This document shows positions 5,519 through 7,826 of a stretch of 7,826 nucleotides of DNA, one piece after another. Location: assembly GCA_964542055.1 (NCBI GenBank), contig CAZITB010000117.1, forward strand, positions 1 through 7,826. The letters are read 5' to 3'. A program made the translations under genes and the position numbers. The notes beneath the pieces were generated by a model. That model worked only from the letters and a program-made list of their open reading frames with translations, made no database searches and had not been told where the DNA came from. Positions within the stretch are counted from its first letter, which is position 1; each line of letters begins with the position of its first letter. This DNA comes from CAZITB01 sp964542055 (lineage in GTDB: Bacteria; Planctomycetota; Phycisphaerae; Sedimentisphaerales; CAMDDF01).

Positions 5519-5618
5519 AACCACAGATTACGCTGATGACACAGATTATAAAAAATAGTTACAAATATAACCACTGATTACGCAGATGACGCAGATTATA
5601 AAAAATAATTTTAAATAT
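5519..5618 (+). repeat. Tandem 50-bp duplication (two copies)
   Basis: Copy 5519-5568 and copy 5569-5618 match at 44 of 50 positions with no gaps. Each carries an ATG followed by codons for MTQIIKN. In the left copy the frame closes after 13 codons (MTQIIKNSYKYNH, 5536-5577); in the right copy it opens into the GxxExxY gene. Confidence 0.9.
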
Positions 5619-6008
5619 GCTGAGTTAACTGGCAAAGTTATTGGTGTTGCAATGGAAATACACCGTCATCTTGGTTCTGGATTTTTGGAGAGTGTTTACG
5701 AAGAAGCTTTTGCTTACGAGTTATCTTTGAACAATATAGATTTCGAGAGACAAAAACCGATCAATATTTTCTATAAGGATAAAATAATTAAAAACTTTAT
5801 TTGTGATATCATTGTTGAAGATAAAGTTATTGTTGAATTAAAAGCAATTAAGACATTGACCGAAATTGAGATAGCACAAACTATCAATTATTTAAAAGCA
5901 ACAAAACATGAAATTGGTTTGCTTTTCAATTTTGGTTCGAAGTCTTTAGAATTTAAAAGATTAATTGAAACAAATCTGCGGAATCAGCGAAATCCGCGGT
6001 TAAGTTAA
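5586..6008 (+). CDS. GxxExxY family protein (PD-(D/E)XK-like)
   Basis: A 140-residue soluble protein. The family motif is at 32-38 (GFLESVY), after the typical lead-in VIGVAMEIHRHLGSG. A PD-(D/E)XK nuclease-like core follows: D74 in FICDIIVEDK, then E84 and K86 in VIVELKAIK, so catalytic residues look intact. The family is widespread and patchy in environmental bacteria and its cellular role is unknown; nucleic-acid cleavage is suggested only by fold. The start at ATG 5586 has no ribosome binding site and lies within the left repeat; an internal start is possible but would cut into the conserved lead-in. The C-terminal residues NLRNQRNPRLS are encoded by the right inverted repeat, so both gene ends are made of repeat sequence. 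The stop (6006-6008) overlaps the leuD ribosome binding site. Distinctly AT-rich next to leuC and leuD, consistent with insertion. Confidence 0.9.
   Translation: MTQIIKNNFKYAELTGKVIGVAMEIHRHLGSGFLESVYEEAFAYELSLNNIDFERQKPINIFYKDKIIKNFICDIIVEDKVIVELKAIKTLTEIEIAQTINYLKATKHEIGLLFNFGSKSLEFKRLIETNLRNQRNPRLS
5972..6002 (-). repeat. Right inverted repeat of the GxxExxY insertion
   Basis: Reverse complement of the left-end repeat at 5568-5598, 24 of 31 matching. It lies within the last codons of the GxxExxY gene. Confidence 0.7.
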
Positions 6009-6017
6009 GGAGAGAAC

Positions 6018-6500
6018 ATGCCTAAAGCACATGTGTATAAGAGAGATCATATTAACACAGATGAAATAATTCCGGCGAGGTATTTGAATACTGATGATGT
6101 TGCGGAGTTGGCGACGCATTGCATGGAAGATCTGGATTCTGATTTTATGGCGAAGGCTTCGGCGGGCGATGTTGTAGTTGCCGGTGATGATTTTGGATGC
6201 GGTTCTTCGCGTGAGCATGCGGTGTGGGCGATCCAGGGTGCCAAACTTGGCGCTATTATCGCACAGTCTTATGCCAGGATATTTTATCGCAACTGCATAA
6301 ACTGCGGGTTCTATGTTATAGAACTGCCCAATGCGCCGGAAGTTATCAATGACGGTGATGAGATCGAAATTGATTTCAAAACGGGAGTGATCGATAATAA
6401 GACGCAGAATAAAAAGATAGATTTTGAGCCGCTGCCGGATTTTGCTTTGGAGATTATCAATGACGGCGGTTTGCTTGACCATATTAAGAAGAAAGTATAA
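6018..6500 (+). CDS. leuD: 3-isopropylmalate dehydratase small subunit
   Basis: Swivelling small subunit of isopropylmalate isomerase, partner of LeuC. The 160 residues match the short LeuD type that goes with 420-residue LeuC. Motifs: HINTDEIIPARYLNT (11-25), where YLNT is in the loop that helps set substrate choice; DDFGCGSSREHA (57-68); and ARIFYRNCINCG (86-97). The start is fixed by AAGGAGAG (6007-6014), five bases after AGGAG to ATG. The GxxExxY stop codon overlaps this site, leaving a nine-base gap, so translation may be coupled to the inserted gene. Homoaconitase small subunits look similar; the leucine context decides the call. Confidence 0.95.
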   Translation: MPKAHVYKRDHINTDEIIPARYLNTDDVAELATHCMEDLDSDFMAKASAGDVVVAGDDFGCGSSREHAVWAIQGAKLGAIIAQSYARIFYRNCINCGFYVIELPNAPEVINDGDEIEIDFKTGVIDNKTQNKKIDFEPLPDFALEIINDGGLLDHIKKKV

Positions 6501-6543
6501 AAACAAAATAATTTTGTTAACGGAATAGAACAAGGAACGTAAT

Positions 6544-7623
6544 ATGTACAACATAGCAGTTATAGGTGGAGACGGAACAGGGCCGGAAGTTGCCGCTGAG
6601 GCGGTAAAGGTTTTAAAAGCGGCCGGTAAGAAATTCGGTTTCGAAATGAAATTTACTGATTATGATTTCGGCGGCAGGAGGTACCTGGCAACTGGTGAGA
6701 CGTTGTCGGATGAGTCGCTGGCTGAGCTGAAGAGTTACGACTCTATTTTGCTTGGTGCTATTGGTGATCCGAAGATTGCGCCGGGCGTGCTGGAAAAGGG
6801 TGTTTTGCTAAAGGCGAGATTCGGGATGGATCAGTATATTAATTTGCGGCCTGTCAAGCTTTATCCGGGAGTTGAGACGCCGTTGAAGAATAAGAAGCCG
6901 GAAGATATAGATTACTGCGTTGTGCGTGAGAACGTTGGCGGGCTTTATACTGGAACGGGCGGTTTTACGATGAAGGGGACGCCGCAGGAAGTTGCGGTTC
7001 AGTCGATGGTTTATACACGTTTCCAGGTTGAAAGGTGTTTACGGTATGCTTTTGAATACGCACGCAACAAAGGCAAAAAGGCAAGAGGCATCGGCAAAGA
7101 AAATACATTGGCGATGGTGGGCAAGACGAATGTTTTGACTTATGCGTTCGATCTTTGGGAGAGGGCTTTTAACGAAATCGGTGATGCGGATTACCCGGAT
7201 GTGAAACGTGAATACTATCATGTTGACGCGTGCTGTATTTATATGGTGCGGTGTCCTGAAATGTTTGATGTTATCGTTACGTCGAATATGTTTGGCGATA
7301 TTATAACTGATCTGGCGGCTACTACTCAGGGGGGAATGGGTGTGGCTTCGGGCGGTAATATTAACCCGGAAGGAGTTTCGATGTTTGAGCCTATTGGCGG
7401 AACGGCTCCGAAGTTTACGGGGCTGAATCAGATCAACCCGATAGCAGCTATTGGTGCGGGTGCGATGATGCTGGAGACGCTTGGCGAAGTTGAAGCGGCT
7501 AAGAAGATTTCAGATGCGATAATGTTTGTTACCGCTAATAAGATGAAGTCGATGGAAGCGGCGGAGATGGGTTGCTCGACGACTGACGTTGGTGATTTTG
7601 TGGCGGAAAAAGTTTTGGAATAG
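6544..7623 (+). CDS. leuB: 3-isopropylmalate dehydrogenase
   Basis: Oxidises and decarboxylates 3-isopropylmalate to the leucine keto acid using a nicotinamide cofactor. The 359 residues are full length. Beta-decarboxylating dehydrogenase motifs: GGDGTGPEV (8-16), substrate arginines R92, R102 (LRPVKLYPG) and R128 (VVRENVGGLYTG), Y135, catalytic K204 (MVGKTNVL), and metal-binding D228, D262 and D266 (SNMFGDIITDLA). The cofactor loop reads EPIGGTAPKFTG (282-293) instead of the usual EPIHGSAPDIAG: the aspartate that favours NAD is K290, as in NADP isocitrate dehydrogenases, and the loop histidine is G285. NADP use is possible but unproven. Context with leuA, leuC and leuD argues against isocitrate or homoisocitrate dehydrogenase. 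AAGGAA (6532-6537) lies six bases before ATG. Last gene of the operon, ending 21 bases before its terminator. Confidence 0.95.
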   Translation: MYNIAVIGGDGTGPEVAAEAVKVLKAAGKKFGFEMKFTDYDFGGRRYLATGETLSDESLAELKSYDSILLGAIGDPKIAPGVLEKGVLLKARFGMDQYINLRPVKLYPGVETPLKNKKPEDIDYCVVRENVGGLYTGTGGFTMKGTPQEVAVQSMVYTRFQVERCLRYAFEYARNKGKKARGIGKENTLAMVGKTNVLTYAFDLWERAFNEIGDADYPDVKREYYHVDACCIYMVRCPEMFDVIVTSNMFGDIITDLAATTQGGMGVASGGNINPEGVSMFEPIGGTAPKFTGLNQINPIAAIGAGAMMLETLGEVEAAKKISDAIMFVTANKMKSMEAAEMGCSTTDVGDFVAEKVLE

Positions 7624-7644
7624 TTTTGGTTATCATGTACAAAG

Positions 7645-7673
7645 GCCGAGTTTAAACAAGCTCGGCTTTTTTT
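7645..7673 (+). terminator. Intrinsic terminator of the leu operon
   Basis: GCCGAG (7645-7650) pairs with CTCGGC (7661-7666); the stem extends inward by one G-U and two A-U pairs to an AAAC loop, and seven T follow (7667-7673). The tail overlaps the stop codon of the convergent minus-strand gene. On the minus strand the hairpin is followed only by ctttg, so it mainly serves leuB. Confidence 0.9.
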
Positions 7674-7826
7674 ATTTGCTTATTGAAAATACGAACGTGC
7701 CGTTTAGCAGATTGCCTTTGAAAATGATATGCAGTTGAGTTTGGGTTTCTTTGGAAATTTGACAGCTGCCTTTATCGGCCTGGGTGACGTTGCCTTGTTC
7801 GTTGTTGACAGGTCCCTGGTAGGTTA
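7672..7826 (-). CDS. C-terminal part of possible LigD-like phosphoesterase
   Basis: Minus-strand gene cut by the window edge; about 51 C-terminal codons are visible, ending at TAA (7674 down to 7672). The residues include TYQGPVNNEQGNVTQADKG and end LHIIFKGNLLNGTFVFSISK. The pattern (YxGxI, then GxVxxxDxG, then L.F.L.G..L.G.F.L near the end) resembles the 3'-phosphoesterase domain of bacterial DNA ligase D, which trims 3' ends in double-strand break repair and often occurs as a separate small protein in planctomycetes. The catalytic His/Asp residues would be upstream, outside the window, so this is a tentative family call. It is convergent with leuB and shares the short intergenic region with the operon terminator. 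Confidence 0.5.
   Translation of the reverse strand, partial: TYQGPVNNEQGNVTQADKGSCQISKETQTQLHIIFKGNLLNGTFVFSISK

Larger units (their letters stand above)
5518..6002 (+). mobile_element. Repeat-bounded insertion carrying a GxxExxY gene
   Basis: The leuC-leuD gap is filled by an AT-rich segment bounded by imperfect inverted repeats: 5568-5598 (and equally the outer copy 5518-5548) against 5972-6002, 24 of 31 bases matching when reversed. The ends run from taacc to ggtta. The left repeat is duplicated in tandem. No transposase and no clear target-site duplication are visible. The right end stops five bases before the leuD ribosome binding site, so the operon was left usable. No terminator is seen inside. 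It resembles a small non-autonomous element with a cargo gene; true boundaries need comparison with an uninterrupted leuCD. Confidence 0.5.

Noticed and set aside
5519..5618. CRISPR repeats
   Set aside because: Only two directly abutting copies with no spacer between them, and they overlap a gene start; a tandem duplication, not an array.
6502..6518. aacaaaa-taa-ttttgtt palindrome between leuD and leuB as a terminator
   Set aside because: Nearly all A-T, weak stem, no T run after it; the leuB ribosome binding site follows and co-transcription is expected.

Overview
The window reads as bacterial, most likely a planctomycete of the Phycisphaerae type. This rests on the subtype of the leucine genes (LeuB with an APKFTG cofactor loop, a 420-residue LeuC and 160-residue LeuD), a GxxExxY protein and a DUF190 protein. 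It is an inference from protein style, not a proven placement. All genes read left to right except the fragment at the right edge.

Left part (1-2434), accessory and partly decayed. Bases 1-262 hold no gene I can recognise. Bases 269-533 carry a broken crcB fluoride-channel gene with an intact FSTFSYE motif, followed 39 bases later by an intact DUF190 gene, a frequent crcB neighbour. Next come a lone response-regulator receiver, an intergenic stretch with a leftward intrinsic terminator and an orphan start site, and a tightly overlapping pair (a 56-residue unknown protein plus a nucleotidyltransferase-fold protein) that looks like a toxin-antitoxin or abortive-infection type module. The end of the DUF190 gene (886-915) is repeated almost perfectly at 1724-1753, so the receiver gene and the orphan start site lie between 30-bp direct repeats.

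Central and right part (2431-7673), leucine biosynthesis. A strong sigma70-like promoter (2431-2458) precedes a 25-codon leader reading frame whose last 11 residues include six leucines and one isoleucine. Its stop codon lies in a hairpin whose right arm can instead pair with a second tgcgcc copy that forms part of a later terminator-like hairpin. This is the layout of a ribosome-mediated leucine attenuator. It feeds leuA, leuC, leuD and leuB: LeuA condenses acetyl-CoA with 2-ketoisovalerate, LeuC/LeuD isomerise the product, and LeuB oxidises it to the leucine keto acid. The operon ends at a clear intrinsic terminator (7645-7673).

Between leuC and leuD sits an AT-rich insertion carrying a GxxExxY (PD-(D/E)XK-like) gene, bounded by imperfect inverted repeats and with a tandem 50-bp duplication at its left end. 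It ends just before the leuD ribosome binding site, so the operon looks readable through it. At the right edge, a convergent minus-strand gene enters the window; its C-terminus resembles a LigD-type 3'-phosphoesterase domain.

The most interesting signal is the leucine leader/attenuator, apparently translated from a leaderless or nearly leaderless start. Second are the two repeat-bounded insertions.
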